A DNA stretch of 64,000 nucleotides, taken from Phoronis australis. Its lineage: Eukaryota > Phoronida > Phoronidae. The notes under the pieces are model-generated. The model had not been told where the DNA came from. It saw only the letters and a list, made by a program, of their open reading frames with translations, and did not search any database. Location of the stretch: the NCBI GenBank assembly GCA_002633005.1, contig NMRA01000378.1, positions 137,525-201,524 on the forward strand. The letters are read 5' to 3'. The first letter of the stretch is position 1. Every line of letters begins with the position of its first letter. Shown here piece after piece: positions 48,501-60,108 of this stretch. A program made the translations under genes and the position numbers.

Positions 48501-49537
48501 CTAAATGTTCCTCTCGCGGAGCCTCGTCCCATGACGAGGGCTTTTTTAAATAGACTACGAAAAAGTTGTACGTGGAGCTCACGTGTACCAATAACCATAT
48601 GATATCATTGAGGCAGAAATGTCGTTTTACGCTCCTACTTGCTAAAACAATGTTTAGCCATTTAATTATGAGCGTCACTGTCTAGAAATACTTTATCGAA
48701 ATCATCTAAGTAACTAGCAGTTATGTGCATATACACAGAGACTTTTCACATTTGCTCTAGTGGTGTTTATAACTGTATGGAGCGTAAAACAAAATTTCCG
48801 ACTTTAATCTTATCGTTACTTTTCATTTTACAGAACCCAGTGCCCGGTTGCACGAAACAGTCCCAAATAGGCACTCAACCAAGTTCCCTAAAACTACTGC
48901 GTATTTATGTACTTGTGAAAACACTGATTTTCCTTTCTTCTGCTGTTTTAGTTCCATTACTTAGTCAACTTTTGCTTTGATACAAATCGAGAGTGAATTC
49001 AACATTGAATTCACAATATTGATGACACTATTTAGGGATCTCTTCATGTAACGCTACTAACTTAAGGACTAAGTCCTATTTTTTCAATAAATTGAGAGCT
49101 CAGTTTCTTGTTATTTTATTAGAAATTGTCACAAGTCAATGAGGAGGTCACAATAAAGATGAAATGATAGAAAAAGATTACCTTTGGGTGTAAATAAAGA
49201 CACAGATAGGCAAAACCTTTAGGGAACTTAGTTGAGTCCCTATTTGGGACGGTTTCATGCAACCCAGCACCTGTTCCCCTCAGATTTCCACGCTACCAGC
49301 CAGTTTACGTCGGGTGAATTATAAGTAGCAAACCAAAAGCTGTAGCATTCTCAGTAGTTTATAACGGATGATTGCACCGTGATGGCGGAGCCTGAACTGA
49401 CCGTCTTCGTCGACTTCATCCACCATTTCTCGAAGTTCCTTCTCTGTAGGGTTTTGTCCGAGTGCCTTTAACACAGCGCCCAACTCATGTATGCTAACCG
49501 TTCCACTGCCGTCCTTGTCAAACATGTGAAATACGTC
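42550..49537 (-). CDS. calmodulin-like gene 2 (four EF-hands), 5' end unresolved
   Basis: Predicted EF-hand Ca2+ sensor, tandem paralogue of CaM-like gene 1 about 19 kb away on the same strand. Seen: blocks 49402-49537, 47735-47977 and 42550-42578 join in phase. Loops are [36 protein letters not shown] and [12 protein letters not shown], all with canonical ligands. The C-terminus is [10 protein letters not shown]-stop. The 243-base exon and the internal intron phases match gene 1, and the 29-base last coding exon matches vertebrate calmodulin. The residue equivalent to calmodulin K115 is Arg. Introns are about 1.4 and 5.2 kb; the larger holds a THAP remnant, SINEs and a small inverted-repeat element. 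The exon carrying the start is not identified, and an in-frame TAG lies just before the first recognised block, so the gene could have a new 5' exon or be damaged. Confidence 0.8.
42722..43003 (+). repeat. fragment of the GGTTGCATGAAAC element
   Basis: Seen: GCGAGAGTGAATTC, TTAAGGATTAAGTCCTTATT, TTAAGGAACTTTATAGCTGA and GTCCCTACATGGGACTGTTT, in the same order as the right part of the element at 48837-49272. The inverted left end is missing. Confidence 0.6.
43140..43215 (-). repeat. tRNA-like sequence (Val-CAC-like), probable SINE head or tRNA pseudogene
   Basis: Seen on the minus strand: 76 bases with an A-box-like TAGCGCAGTGG and B-box GGTTCGAGTCC. The T-arm CCGGG/CCTGG pairs. Acceptor ends GGAGACG and CTTTTCC pair except at one position. 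The anticodon stem is weak, with loop CTCACCT (anticodon CAC). It could be a tRNA pseudogene or the 5' part of a SINE. Confidence 0.5.
44767..44908. repeat. small inverted-repeat element (about 142 bp)
   Basis: Seen: CGTTCAGTAGACGCTAGGAC at the left and CTAGGTCCCTAGCGTTACTG-AACG at the right are inverted copies. No coding capacity. It lies in the last intron of CaM-like gene 2. Confidence 0.7.
45830..46012 (-). repeat. probable tRNA-derived SINE
   Basis: Seen on the minus strand: GGCTAAGTAGAC (A-box-like), GTCGAAGACGCC, then GGTTCGAGTTC (B-box) about 45 bases on, followed by a roughly 120-base unrelated body. A 40-plus-codon hydrophobic-looking frame across it is explained by this and not called a gene. 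Confidence 0.45.
46599..46839 (-). pseudogene. decayed THAP-type zinc-finger domain
   Basis: Seen on the minus strand: ATG at 46839 opens a frame with [32 protein letters not shown] and a stop at 46660. An overlapping frame, shifted by one base, carries [16 protein letters not shown] and EEDLPSL before a stop at 46599. Family knowledge: THAP domains (DNA-binding C2CH fingers, also in P-element transposases) run C-x(2-4)-C, FHRFPKDP, a Trp, then C-S-x-H-F and end near AVPSLF. Together the two frames match that order and spacing. The second Cys is Tyr (TAC), the Trp is Cys (TGC), and the CSxHF ligands are Trp (TGG) and Tyr (TAT), all single-base changes. With the frameshift this is a dead copy. 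It sits in the last intron of CaM-like gene 2. Confidence 0.68.
47735..47977 (-). CDS. CaM-like gene 2, 243-bp exon (EF-hands 2 to 4)
   Basis: Seen: acceptor CTATTCCAG, then (G)GA AAC GGC giving [30 protein letters not shown] loop 3 with [24 protein letters not shown] and EF loop 4 up to ISYE, ending GAA G before donor GTAAAT. Length and phase are identical to the matching exon of gene 1. It is open in frame past the donor, but the EF-hand pattern stops there and resumes in the block at 42550-42578. Confidence 0.93.
48837..49272. repeat. 436-bp inverted-repeat element in CaM-like gene 2 intron
   Basis: Seen: the left end CCCAGTGCCCGGTTGCACGA and the inverse of the right end GGTGCTGGGTTGCATGAAAC match, continuing through GTCCCAAATAGG, ACTCAAC and AAGTTCCCTAAA (about 55 bases). 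The centre is A+T-rich. A partial relative lies at 42722-43003. Confidence 0.75.
49402..49537 (-). CDS. CaM-like gene 2, EF-hand 1 exon (136 bp as recognised)
   Basis: Seen: acceptor-like AATGTTTCTAG, then [20 protein letters not shown], the [17 protein letters not shown] linker and DEDG, ending at donor GTCAGT. The same block in gene 1 is 8 bases longer at its 5' end (AATTTCAG). Here the matching bases end in TAG, where gene 1 has the Gln codon CAG. The exon therefore either begins in phase 0 at this point or carries a nonsense change. The Met within FHMFD is an internal alternative start but would lose the first helix. Confidence 0.82.
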
Positions 49538-49945
49538 CTAGAAACATTGTGAACATAGTACACTTGGTGTGGGATATAAATGGGCTTGATACACTCATTT
49601 ATAACCCAGTGTCATGTCAAAACATAACTTTTGATATTGGCAACTAACTCAGCTGTTATAAACTGGTTGCCTTACTTAAAAAGATGGCCCGATATATTGC
49701 CCTAGGGTGGTTCTCCACTAAAGCGAACCGTTCGTTCTTCAGAGAGCTCAAGTCTACCATTGGGACAAGGGGACTAGTGTTATAATGCTAAGATGACTGA
49801 AGTTATCTTTTGAGAGACTGTTCCAATCAAATAGCACGCCCAATATTTCCAAGGACTCAGACGATACACTATGACGAGTTTTCACTACCGTGTGAACAGA
49901 TCTTGCTAGGATTACTCCAAGTTCATTTCATCACTGTTACAACAG

Positions 49946-50088
49946 AGGTCAGGAGCCGTACAGATAGATACGGAAGCAAATTTGTTACCCTAACATGCAC
50001 TTCAAGTTTCGTTTACTGCACAACGGACCCAGAGGAGGGGATTAACGTGGAATTCGACTTACAGAACTTGTGTTGGACATGTAATTAG
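49946..50088 (+). CDS. possible terminal exon, unidentified
   Basis: Seen: strong acceptor CATCACTGTTACAACAG, then EVRSRTDRYGSKFVTLTC, SSFVYCTTDPEEGIN and a Cys-containing end NLCWTCN before a stop at 50086. It lies opposite the upstream side of CaM-like gene 2. No partner exon or family recognised. Confidence 0.2.
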
Positions 50089-50333
50089 CTTTCGTGATTT
50101 GAAACGTGAAAACAAGTCCGTGGCCCCGCTTTTAAATCCCTGCTTCGATTCCCAAACCAGGAAAACCAAACACCAAACTCGCTGAGCAAAATGCAGCGAT
50201 CGTGCCCCTGAACTCTACACATACCTGTTGGCCACTCTCCACACGTGGAATCCAAATTCCGGTCCGCACCATGGGAGCGGCATGAGAGTTTTATCCCTTT
50301 GTATGAAGTTTAAAAACCGGGGGTCTGTTGAGG

Positions 50334-50405
50334 ATGCAGTGTAGCCTAGTAGGATAAGGGTGGCTTTCTTTATTCTAGGTCGTGGGTTCAAGTCTCACAA
50401 AGGGT
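50334..50405 (+). repeat. tRNA-like SINE head
   Basis: Seen: A-box TAGCCTAGTAGG at 50342 and B-box GGTTCAAGTCT at 50385, the spacing of an RNA polymerase III promoter in a tRNA-derived SINE. The arms do not form a good cloverleaf, so it is unlikely to be a working tRNA. Confidence 0.4.
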
Positions 50406-50419
50406 ACACAACTACACCA

Positions 50420-53170
50420 CTTTAGTTATATCTGCCGCTCCTCAGATTGTTTCTTAACTACATGCATTAATAAAACATAATTAAAACAATTGCAGGTGAT
50501 CAGTGCAATGAACCCATCTTAGTTGCTAGAGCACGTCAGGTACAACGTGTACCAGACCACCTGCAATTATTTTTTTAGCTTATCGTGACGGCGGCTACCT
50601 CGAATCCTTTCCATTCCTTGTTAAAGCAAGATTTTTAGAAAGAATGATTGGCTTCCAAAACGGCTTTGCGGTGGTGATGTAGTAGTGAACATTATTTGTA
50701 AAATATGCTGTTCTATCGCCACCCACCTCCAGCTTTTTAAATTGACACGACGTCTCGTCGGGTCATTTCTCCAGCCATCTTCACGAGTGTTGCAACTAAC
50801 ATAGGTATCTGGTACACTCGTGGTGACCATTTCAATTGTGCACCAACCTAATGCAACCCAGTTACCCATTATGTGTGTATCAGATATCCGTGTTCGTTTT
50901 TCCACTGACGTATTCATTAAGATGGCCGAAAAATGACTGACCGAAACGCGAAATGCCGTGCCAGTGTACTACACTAGGGCAGCGACTGAAGTACATGTAA
51001 ATAGTCTAAATCAGAAATGGCGCTAAACGATGATAATATGTTTTTGCTGCACACTTCTCATTCGTCTTCTGTTGTATTTGTTAATTTTTAAAATATATTC
51101 TATAATCTTTTGACCCTCTCTTGATTTTTACTTTGTCTACTTTCGTTTGTTGCAAAACTCATACATGTATGTTTCATTTATACTTAGAAATCTGTTTACT
51201 CGAAAGCTCATAAGAAATGGAAAAAAGTAATTTAGCACACGTACGCACATTACAGAGGCATTCCTCATAATTCCTTGAACATTTCAAGAAAACTCATATC
51301 ACCCCCTTTTAAAGAGGCATGGCCGAAACGCGAAAGCTCGTCAAAATATCTTTTAAAAATTCCTGTAGAAAGTACATGTACCATCTCTCAACGTCTAGTA
51401 CAGGGTAGTTTACTTTCCCTTGTGAGGAAAGTTCCAGACAAACTCACAAAATTCACGATTTTCAACATACGCGCGAAGGAAGAACCCTGTGGTTACCTCA
51501 GATTTTTTAATCTCCCTCCCCCTTATGCGCTCACAGTCACTTGCTCGAAGTCGTTTGAGGTCAAAGGTCACTTTCCCCATATAAGGGAAATGTGCTACGT
51601 CTATGTCTTGTCATACCAAACAAGGAGTAGTGTTTTGCTTTGTAGGTGAAGGCGAGCAGTTGACAGATCGTTTTAATTTTTTTATTATTTTGAAACAAAA
51701 CGGTTTGATATCAACAGAAATTAAAAATCATTACGAACAAACCCTAAAAATACCTGGTGACCAGGATGAATTCTGTTTCAGTGACAGAGCACCACTTTTA
51801 ATATTGCAATTAAAGTCTGTTTATCGCGTTCCTGGCCTCTTCAATTAGTGCAATGCACGTTCTACCTTTATCAAATCATGCGTTTCCACGTGTTTCCGTT
51901 CTACGGATAAGTTTGAAAGTATGCGACACTTTTGTACATGTACAACTGTAGTCTGGTTGTCTTCAGTTGGCACGTGAAAGTGTTTCCATCATATTTATAG
52001 GCATACTCGCACAAACTAAACATTCATTAACAGAAAATCAGTTAAATTTAGTGCGATGTTGTTTCCCAAAACATTCAATGATAGCTAATTAACACTTAAA
52101 ATCAACAGTTTCGTCTACGTGTAGGTAGATGTGTTTAGAGAGAGTGGTTCTTGACTTCCATCTTGAATGGTGGCGCGGCAATAGAAGGCTCAGGGCGGGC
52201 GGACCTTTAGGACTGAGTACGTTTGCAACATGATATTATGAGACTTGATGAACATGTATACTTCACTTAGTAAACGGATTAAAATGAATACAATACCTCA
52301 CAAGACGCTCACTAAGCATTAGCCGCACAAAATTTCGCTTGTTTGAATGGAGACAATGAATATGATTCCATGTGCCATCAGTCCAAATTCATCGACTAAT
52401 CAATTCCAAGCGTATCAGAATGAAGAGATCATGTGCGAACTCCCCCGAACGCTAGCTTTTCACTCGCGCGATATAGAACTGTTTTTGTTCCCATCTTCGA
52501 TAACTGACCTTTCTACTTTTGCCAATGCTTTGCTTCCGCTGGTTACGCATCTGTAAATGGTCTCCTCCTGGTTAAAAACTACACGGTCTAAATTAGGCAC
52601 AATATGCCCTTACCGTCCAAGTCAAACTGAAGTGGCTCAGTCTACACAAGCGGTGTGGCCTCCCGAAGGTGCCATGACCCCCCCCCCCACGCCGTCCTCA
52701 TCCGCTACACAACTAAGACCCGTCAAATGACGGTTGGCAAGCGTACACTATCTTTGTAATTCCCTTGTACAATAAGGAAGATAGGACACGTTTAGTAAAG
52801 TTGAGTACCCTGTATTACAATTTGCATTTTAAGATGGGAGTTTGGAGGAATTCTACCCAGTATCCCTTTCGCACCTGGCTTGAGTGAATAACTATGCTGC
52901 TGCCGGTGCAGAGGATTGGCGTCAGTAGTCCAGGTGATGCATAGATTAGGTTTCGTTAAACAGGTGTTGGTTAGCGTACTAAAGTGCGTAGGCATAGCGT
53001 AGAGTAACTTGAATTTCTCGGGTTTGCGTACACCTGCGTAAATTAAACTTTGTAGTTTCTGCGCCCAAGGGTCCACGCCGAAAGTACGCGAAAAAATGCT
53101 TTATTTCTAGCGTCTATCTCCAATGCGTGTATGCGTCTCATTGGTTCGGTGTATTGCCATGTACAGTGTA
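50420..53170. other. no gene recognised
   Basis: Open frames at 50621-50917 (minus), 51275-51649 and 51603-51848 (plus) have no domain and no convincing exon borders. A C run lies at about 52679-52690. Confidence 0.4.
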
Positions 53171-53176
53171 CATGTA

Positions 53177-53330
53177 CAGTGGTGGATTCAGGATTTTGAG
53201 ATAGTGGGGTCAAGGCAGAGTATTAGCCAGGATTTTTACCGTCAGATACTCGCACCCCGAACTCTGTCAAATGGAATCTGGGAGAACTCTAGGGGCCAAG
53301 GCCCCCTTACCCCCCCCCCAAATCTGACAC
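53177..53330. repeat. short inverted-terminus element, opposite orientation
   Basis: Seen: CAGTGGTGGATTCAGGATTT, GGCAGAGTATTAGCCAGGAT, TCAAATGGAATCTGGGAGAA and CTAGGGGCCAAGGCCCCCTT; this is the reverse order of the 6297 and 11697 elements. No coding capacity. Confidence 0.6.
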
Positions 53331-53400
53331 TAATGTAGGCTACTCTTAGCACAGTGTAGGGCTGCGTAAATTTGACATACACAATACTCCGCACTACGCA

Positions 53401-53436
53401 GCTTTCAGAAGCTTTCAGAAGCTTTCAGAAGCTTCC
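53401..53436. repeat. 10-bp tandem repeat (AGCTTTCAGA) about 3.5 copies
   Basis: Seen directly as GCTTTCAGAA repeated three times and then GCTTCC. Confidence 0.9.
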
Positions 53437-55241
53437 ATGTTAAACCGCCTTGCAAAAGAAGGTTCACGTAAAATTCAGTAAAATTCAAGGTGTAAACACA
53501 GCCGGACGTTATAATCAAGGTTGGTCAAACTCATTTTTTTTCTCTTTCCTGTTATATACAGGCATGTGTAGAGTCCCAGCTACTTCCTTGATGTGGCTCC
53601 TGTGAGTGCGAAACCGAACGTTATCGAAAGTTTCAAACAGCGTCATCTTTGAAAATTACTGTTTTGGATCACGTTTTGGGACGTATTCTTGTGTTCTTTA
53701 TTTCGGTACATTATGTAGTTTTCCGAAGATTGTAGAGAATGCAGTCAATCGACTGCCGTACTGGGATCATGCGTCTCCGATATGTTGATTTATTCCAGGG
53801 ATAAATTTCTTTTTAGATTCGACATGATTACCACATCGGATTCATATCGCTGTTTAAATCTGGTTTGGGTATTGATCTTTGCTGCTGCAAAATATTTGGG
53901 TTTCACAGAATGATTTTTTTTATAAACAAAGCATCACTTGCAAAATGAGAAGCCTACATGGGTAACTGAAATGCGCGTCGGTGTACATGTAAGTAAATTT
54001 TTCTGGGTTTTGGGTACCTCCAATTTTACCTTTTTGGTTTGTACACTAAAGGTGACGGAGTTATGTGCTATACTTTTATGTTTTATTTTGACGCCACTCG
54101 TTTTTTGGTTCATAAAGCGTATCATACAAATACACAATTTGATGTTCTCTAAGCGCGCAGAGTTCAGGAACACAATTACCACAACCGCTAGATGGCATTA
54201 TTTCAGGTTGTTCATATGAACAATGCAGGATGAGTTCCTTCATTGATAAATTAAGTTTCCCCTCATGTCTACACTTGCGTTTGCCTATTGTTAAGTATGA
54301 CGTTATTGTGAAATGTTTTCCGGCGCCATATTACGTCATCACAAAATAAAAATCGTATCCAAATGCTCTCTATTTTAGTCAATGTGGTAAAAGGACGACT
54401 GTTCTACGAATTCTTGGTAAAGTTTGCCGAAACCCCTCATTTCAGATCAAACTTGTACATTATTCACTGTCAGTCAGTCTTCGGAACGGAAAAAATCGCC
54501 ATGATACCCTTCGTTACATATTCTTGTAACCATGTGTCATTTCATTTTCATGCCTGGGGATAAGACACAAAATAATTGTCTCGAAATAAAGCATTCGTTT
54601 GCGTCTCTTTGCCGGCTACGTTGCGCTGCGAACGACCGTCAAACATACAGAGAGCTCGAGAGAATTTCGTTGAAAATTAATCGTGTTCAACAAATTATGT
54701 CTAAGGTATGAGCTGCTGCCAAATTACTCAGGTATAATTACTATAGAGATATTTAAGTCTTAAATCGGTGTCAATAGGATCGTAAACATTAGGTCACGCG
54801 ATGTGGTCAACAAGTGGTGTGCAGACCAGAATTAAAAATGTTCGAGAATTGAAACAATGAAAAATAAATCATACACTGTAAACAGGTTGCTGAGATTTAA
54901 AATAAATGTTATATGTACAGTTCAAGCTGTGTTTTCGTGAATCTATTCACATCAAACAGACTCATGCTGAGAGCTCGCTCAACAGAAATGTTGAGTCACG
55001 TGGTTCAGAGTTCTTCTGTTAACTGTCTTGGCCTACAACTCATGCATTGCGATGTTCAATTAGTGTTTTGGCTGTATTGCCGGTTAGTGACATTACTTCA
55101 TGATGTCAATAAACCGAAACGTTGACTACTTAATTGGATCATAAAATACGGCTCATTTTTCATTTTCAACTTTCTCCTGGTATATTTGTGCTGCCTGCTC
55201 GCCGCGATGTCGTAAATGGGTCTAGTTTCCCCGATTTGCCC

Positions 55242-55302
55242 ATGGCTGACCCAGCTGACTGTGCGTCGTCGTTCGCCATGTCGGACGATCCCGACAAAAC
55301 GG
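55242..55302 (+). CDS. possible first exon, unidentified
   Basis: Seen: near-ideal start context CCCATGGCT opens MADPADCASSFAMSDDPDKT, followed by donor GTAAAA at 55303 in phase 1. A GC-rich start lies within A+T-rich surroundings. A short acidic N-terminus is plausible, but no downstream exon was identified in the last 9 kb. Confidence 0.25.
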
Positions 55303-57063
55303 GTAAAAACATTTTGTAGGCGGCGGTGTGTACAGTAGATGGAACAAGTACTTTAAATGAAGAACACGGAGACGATCGACTGAGTACACAGCAAGTCAAG
55401 CACAGCTAGCTTCTTGTGATGCTGCGCATTTTTGAGCGTTTTGGAATTTTCATAATGGCAGGGTGTTAAATCAGGACTATGTGATGTCTATGAGCTTTCC
55501 AGGTTTAAGTGTCTTGAAACAATTTTCCTAAGGCGGTGAAAGGCAAACAGTAGGTTTTACGGTCGCATAAGTGCATTATGGGTGTTATCTTTGGGTAAAG
55601 TCGACTTCTTGAAATCATTAACCTTGGCCAGAACCATAAAACTGCAAAACCGGGGCGCGTTTTAATGATTTTATTGCAAATCGCGATTCCCAACATAAGG
55701 TAGGGTACATGTACCACTCGATCGAGTTGTCGACCTATTGAACCCTATGTAAAGAAAATGCGCAGGAAACCGAAGGACATTGGAGGGGCAATCTCTCTAG
55801 AATAAGCATTTGGGAAACGATCTGGAGTGCCGTGCGAGACGAGTTTGAACCGCTACAGAAATGCCGAGCTCATAAGTAGACAGCTGGGCACTGAGATATG
55901 CAATTCACTCCCCATCTTCTTTTGATTGATTTTAGTTTTCATAAAGTTTACATCATTTGCAGTGTGTTACTAATTACATATTGAAATCCTTCGCTGAGTC
56001 TTAAAACTTTTTTTCAACTAATTTCGGCCAGCCGGCGCTATAAATAATATATAAATTTGGCAAGTTATCTTTAAAAACCTGATATACAACTGTTAAGCTA
56101 AACATTTTTTGGGTGTTCACTATTACCAAAGTATTGTGTTGCTGGACATCAAAAATTGCTTGAATTACGTGTCGCGCCATGGCCACGTGTGTTCAAAAGC
56201 TGTGAAGTCTAGGGCCATTGGACTCGCAGATGTCTGCGAAAACAAAAGCACACGGGAAATACATTGACGCAAGGAACCCGAGGTAAGTTTGGTGAAGATA
56301 CTGCTAGTCTTATTAGAGATAATTTCGTGTATTTCTGTTCAAACTTACGCTATTTATTCATGCTTCATTGTAGTCAATTGTGTCTTTCAATCATTGAACC
56401 AATGCGCAAACGAAAGCGGTATAAGTTTTTCTGCGTGTGTGCTCGACACTTTGCCTGATTAGTGTATTTCCATTATTAGCAATGCCAGTAAGCAGAACAG
56501 GTTTTTTAATAATTTTTGTTGTTTTTGCTTCCAATTTTTTCCTGTTTTCTCTGCAACAAGTAGTGTACCTGAGAACCTCTTTCTAGGAACGGGTCCCAGT
56601 TAGTAGCACCATGTCACGTGCGCTGGTTAGGTGGTGGCCCGGCCCTTGCCAAATGATATCGTGTGGAGGTCGCAAGTAATCTCGTCGCATGGTTATCGCC
56701 TATTGGACGCTACCATTGTTTTTCTTAGTTGTGTCTTTTTTGGATATGACAATGCAGGTCGCACGGATTGGGCGCACATCATCCAGTTACCGATTACGCT
56801 TACCATTATCTTAACGATAGAAAAGAAAAACAAAATGAACAATGGATACTCATATCCACCGATATCTATGCCACGAGCTCGCGTCTTAGTTTCATGCGTA
56901 TGACAAATTGCATCTTTGTAAATTGCTACTATCTTAATAAAAAAGCTTTAAGTGTGACAATAAGTGTCGGCATGACGCATGCGTGAAATGTTTGTTAAAG
57001 AACACCATCGCATTTAGGACTGAGAATGCATTCGTGGGGAATTTTTATTCTAGTGTAGTTAAT

Positions 57064-57300
57064 TTACTGCTCCAGGAACGTAACGGTGATGATCGAAACG
57101 AAAATGCCAAGGGTTAATCTTTTGAGTGTTTTCTTTACAATAGTTGGAGAATCGGGCGATGTACATGTACAGCCGCAAGAGATACATGTATGAGTTGAAG
57201 TCGAGCTTGCTGCGGTTGTACTACACAGACCTGGGGGTTTGCATCCTAACCCTCGTATTCCGTAAATAACTTGACATTCATCCTTACCTTTGATTGATTT
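57064..57300 (-). CDS. possible Cys-rich terminal exon, unidentified
   Basis: Seen: KGKDECQVIYGIRGLGCK, PPGLC, THTCISCGCTC, then KKTLKRLTLGIFVSIITVTF and a stop at 57064. The Cys cluster partly comes from two ACATGTA-type repeats, which lowers confidence. No clear acceptor. Confidence 0.12.
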   Translation of the reverse strand, partial: KSIKGKDECQVIYGIRGLGCKPPGLCSTTAASSTSTHTCISCGCTCTSPDSPTIVKKTLKRLTLGIFVSIITVTFLEQ

Positions 57301-57739
57301 AAACGTATACCTAGTTTTAGAGACGTTTATCATGTTTTTGTGTTTGACCGTTAATCAACCGAATGACTTCCTCGCAGAGTCTCTAAGCTCTTTGAATAAT
57401 CTCGAATAAATACAGATGGTAAACCGGCTTTGCTTGATACACTTCACATCCCCATAATCTGGTAATTATTTAACAGTTAGCCAATCTATTTTGGGATGTA
57501 ACTCCATTATCAGAGTACTGTGTTTTTGGACCTCATGTCTGAAATCTAAAAACGCGTACATGTACAATTATGCCGCACCTGAAGGTCACGATTGGTTCAA
57601 CAGAAAGGTCGGCGGTTATTGGCCTCGTATATTTTCGAGAAAAATGGTCGCAAAACAAAATATATTCACGGAGGTGTTTCTAATCAAAAGGCTCCTAGTG
57701 AGTATCGGAATGTTGAGTCTGGGATGAAATCAATGTAGT

Positions 57740-59700
57740 GCTGCTTAACTTTTTGGGCTTTTTAGTTTAAATGCGTCGTTATCACCGATTTTTTCACATT
57801 AGAGAGATATAATCGGTATTACGTCCGATAAAACATTTTATGACTATCGCTGCATGGTGAACATCTCGTCTTGATGTTATAAGTTAGACAAGAGATATAA
57901 AACAACAAAGCTCGTTGTGATTTTGTGTTTTTAGTCTCGCCCTTTTCCGCAATTATTTGCTGAAATCAAAGCTGGTGACTTTTCAAGTTAATTTCCCTTA
58001 AAATACACCACCATTTATCGATTGGGATTTAGCTCGCCGGGCAATTGCGAGCCGCGACCGCAGGGGTTGTACACGTAAGTTTTAATCCGCACTGAGACTG
58101 ATCGCAGGATACATATTTTCTGGCGGATAGTGTTCCGGTGTTTAAAGACACGGATGTTTGTAAATCATTGAATGTAGACTTTTCCTACCCCGACCCTAAC
58201 AGGTCCGCGGCATGCTGAGCTTACAGAGCAGCGTTAAAACGTTCATGGTGAAACTACGTAAAACGAGCAACAGCATGCTGACAAAAACGGCAATAATGCA
58301 AAAAAAAATAAATTTGTAAGCTTTATTACGAGTAAAACCACGTCAACAAAAAAATTCTCGTAACTTTTGGCCTGATCTTTGACCGTATACTTACGGACGT
58401 TGTGTCCAGTGGGAATTACAGCGTCGTGACAATGCGATATAGCGCTCTCTGGCTGTCACATCAAGCTTTTTCATCATTTTTACGAGATCAGAAAAAATCC
58501 ACAATTAACCGTCAGCAAATACCAGCAACTGTGATTACAAACAAATTTCAAATGCTGTAGTTACAGTATATTTTGGTAATAACAGAATACTCCCTCATTG
58601 AAACCGAATTAGCCTCATTCGGCAATTCACTATAGTTACCTTGGGGAACTGCCAAAGATACATGATGTATAGGCATATGTCGTGCGTGTAATTAGTCCCA
58701 CTAACCCACAGAAGCAGCCAGGTACATAAATTATTGATAAGAAAACCAAGAGCCGTTTCCCGAGATCAAGTGTCCCGGGCTCCTCACTCCCAATTTCGGT
58801 AACAGCCGCAAACCGACTGTTGCCTTATACAGTGACTCACAATCAGGTCTTTGCCACACATCCTCAAATTTCTTACCTCAAAAAGGTTTTTCTCAAAAGA
58901 CATCTTGCACGCCACAGCTCATAGGGCTGGTCAGGCTAAAACTTCCAATTTCTGCCGCTTGAGACCGTGGGCTGTTACCGAAGGAAGCAATCTTAACAAG
59001 ATATTTGTATCCCGTCTCCTGTGCTTGGTATTTTGACAGTATCTTGATTCATACACGGAACGTTTAAATTAGAAACTTCTCCCTCGGACGAAAACGTCAA
59101 ATTGTTTCATAAACCGAAATAGCCGAAGTACATCTAGTAACCGATACCAGACTGTGCTGTCAGTTAAATGCGAGAGCGTACACCTGACGGTAAATGGCAA
59201 CGTTGCTAGTGAACTCGCCGAGCGGGTTTATTGTACCGTATAGGCTACTCGTAGGTTTACACAGATAGTTCAGAGGCCTTAAGCTATACGAAGGTGGGTA
59301 ATTTTACGTGGCACCGGTTTTCACAGTCTGTTCACTCCCTCGATTGGAACTGCTTTTTCACCTAGCTACCCACTAATCACACACACTGGCTGTTACAATG
59401 ATTTGTCCGTCAAATTCCCTCTCACCATATTTTTCAATCTACCAACCTCCCTCCAGCCGTCGCCAAACCTGCCCCTTCATTCCAAGAAGCGCGCCCCTAG
59501 TGGGTGATGGTCACTTATATCTTCAGTTAGATCACCCGGTGTTGAGTGTAGCCGTAAGGGCATGTTGATATTTTAGAAAATAATATACACACGAGTATAA
59601 ATGGGAATGACAGCGTTAATTTATTTTACCAAGGTTCCTTCCGCACTGCGAGCTTTGTTTTAACTTCGCCAAAGCAGCAGAAAAACTATAACGCAAAATT
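57740..59700. other. no gene recognised
   Basis: Short open frames only. A 9-codon ATG frame with good start context and donor GTAAGA (58877-58903, minus) is discussed elsewhere. Confidence 0.4.
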
Positions 59701-59709
59701 ACATTACCA

Positions 59710-59857
59710 GGGCTAGGTTGCATAAAACTTCAAAATTATCCGCTGGATAAATTTGATTTTTGCATGACGTCAAGTGTATTGTTCCACAATAACGTGATGC
59801 GTGATAATGCCACGTCATTATTGCTATACGGCGTATAAATTTTATGCAACTGGGCCC
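59710..59857. repeat. 148-bp palindromic element, GGGC..GGTTGCATAAAA
   Basis: Seen: left end GGGCTAGGTTGCATAAAACT and the inverse of the right end GGGCCCAGTTGCATAAAATT are near-copies, with GACGTCA and ACGTCATT inside. Too short to code. Confidence 0.75.
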
Positions 59858-60108
59858 AGAACTTTTCAACTTAAACGTTACTTTTCATAGACTTAGAAGT
59901 CGCTATTCATTGCATAAAAAATTATAGAATCAGAATCAGAAATGTTTATTGTATTTAGGCCTTGGCCAGATAAGTAGCCTACAGTTTACATTACAAGTTT
60001 ACAATGATAAAAGTTCAGCTCTTAGCACTGTTGCTCATGAGATTTTTAGCGTCGGGGATTTTTAGTTCCCAAAGATGATGGCTTTGACAAAATTGAATTA
60101 CTCTGGCA

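Noticed and set aside
51275-51649. A 124-codon plus-strand open frame
   Set aside because: No domain, no acceptor or donor pair and no related frame elsewhere.
58877-58903. A 9-codon first exon (MSFEKNLFE, donor GTAAGA, phase 0) that could join CaM-like gene 2
   Set aside because: Phase fits the altered border at 49537, but it is 9 kb away, shows no residue match to calmodulin and could be chance.
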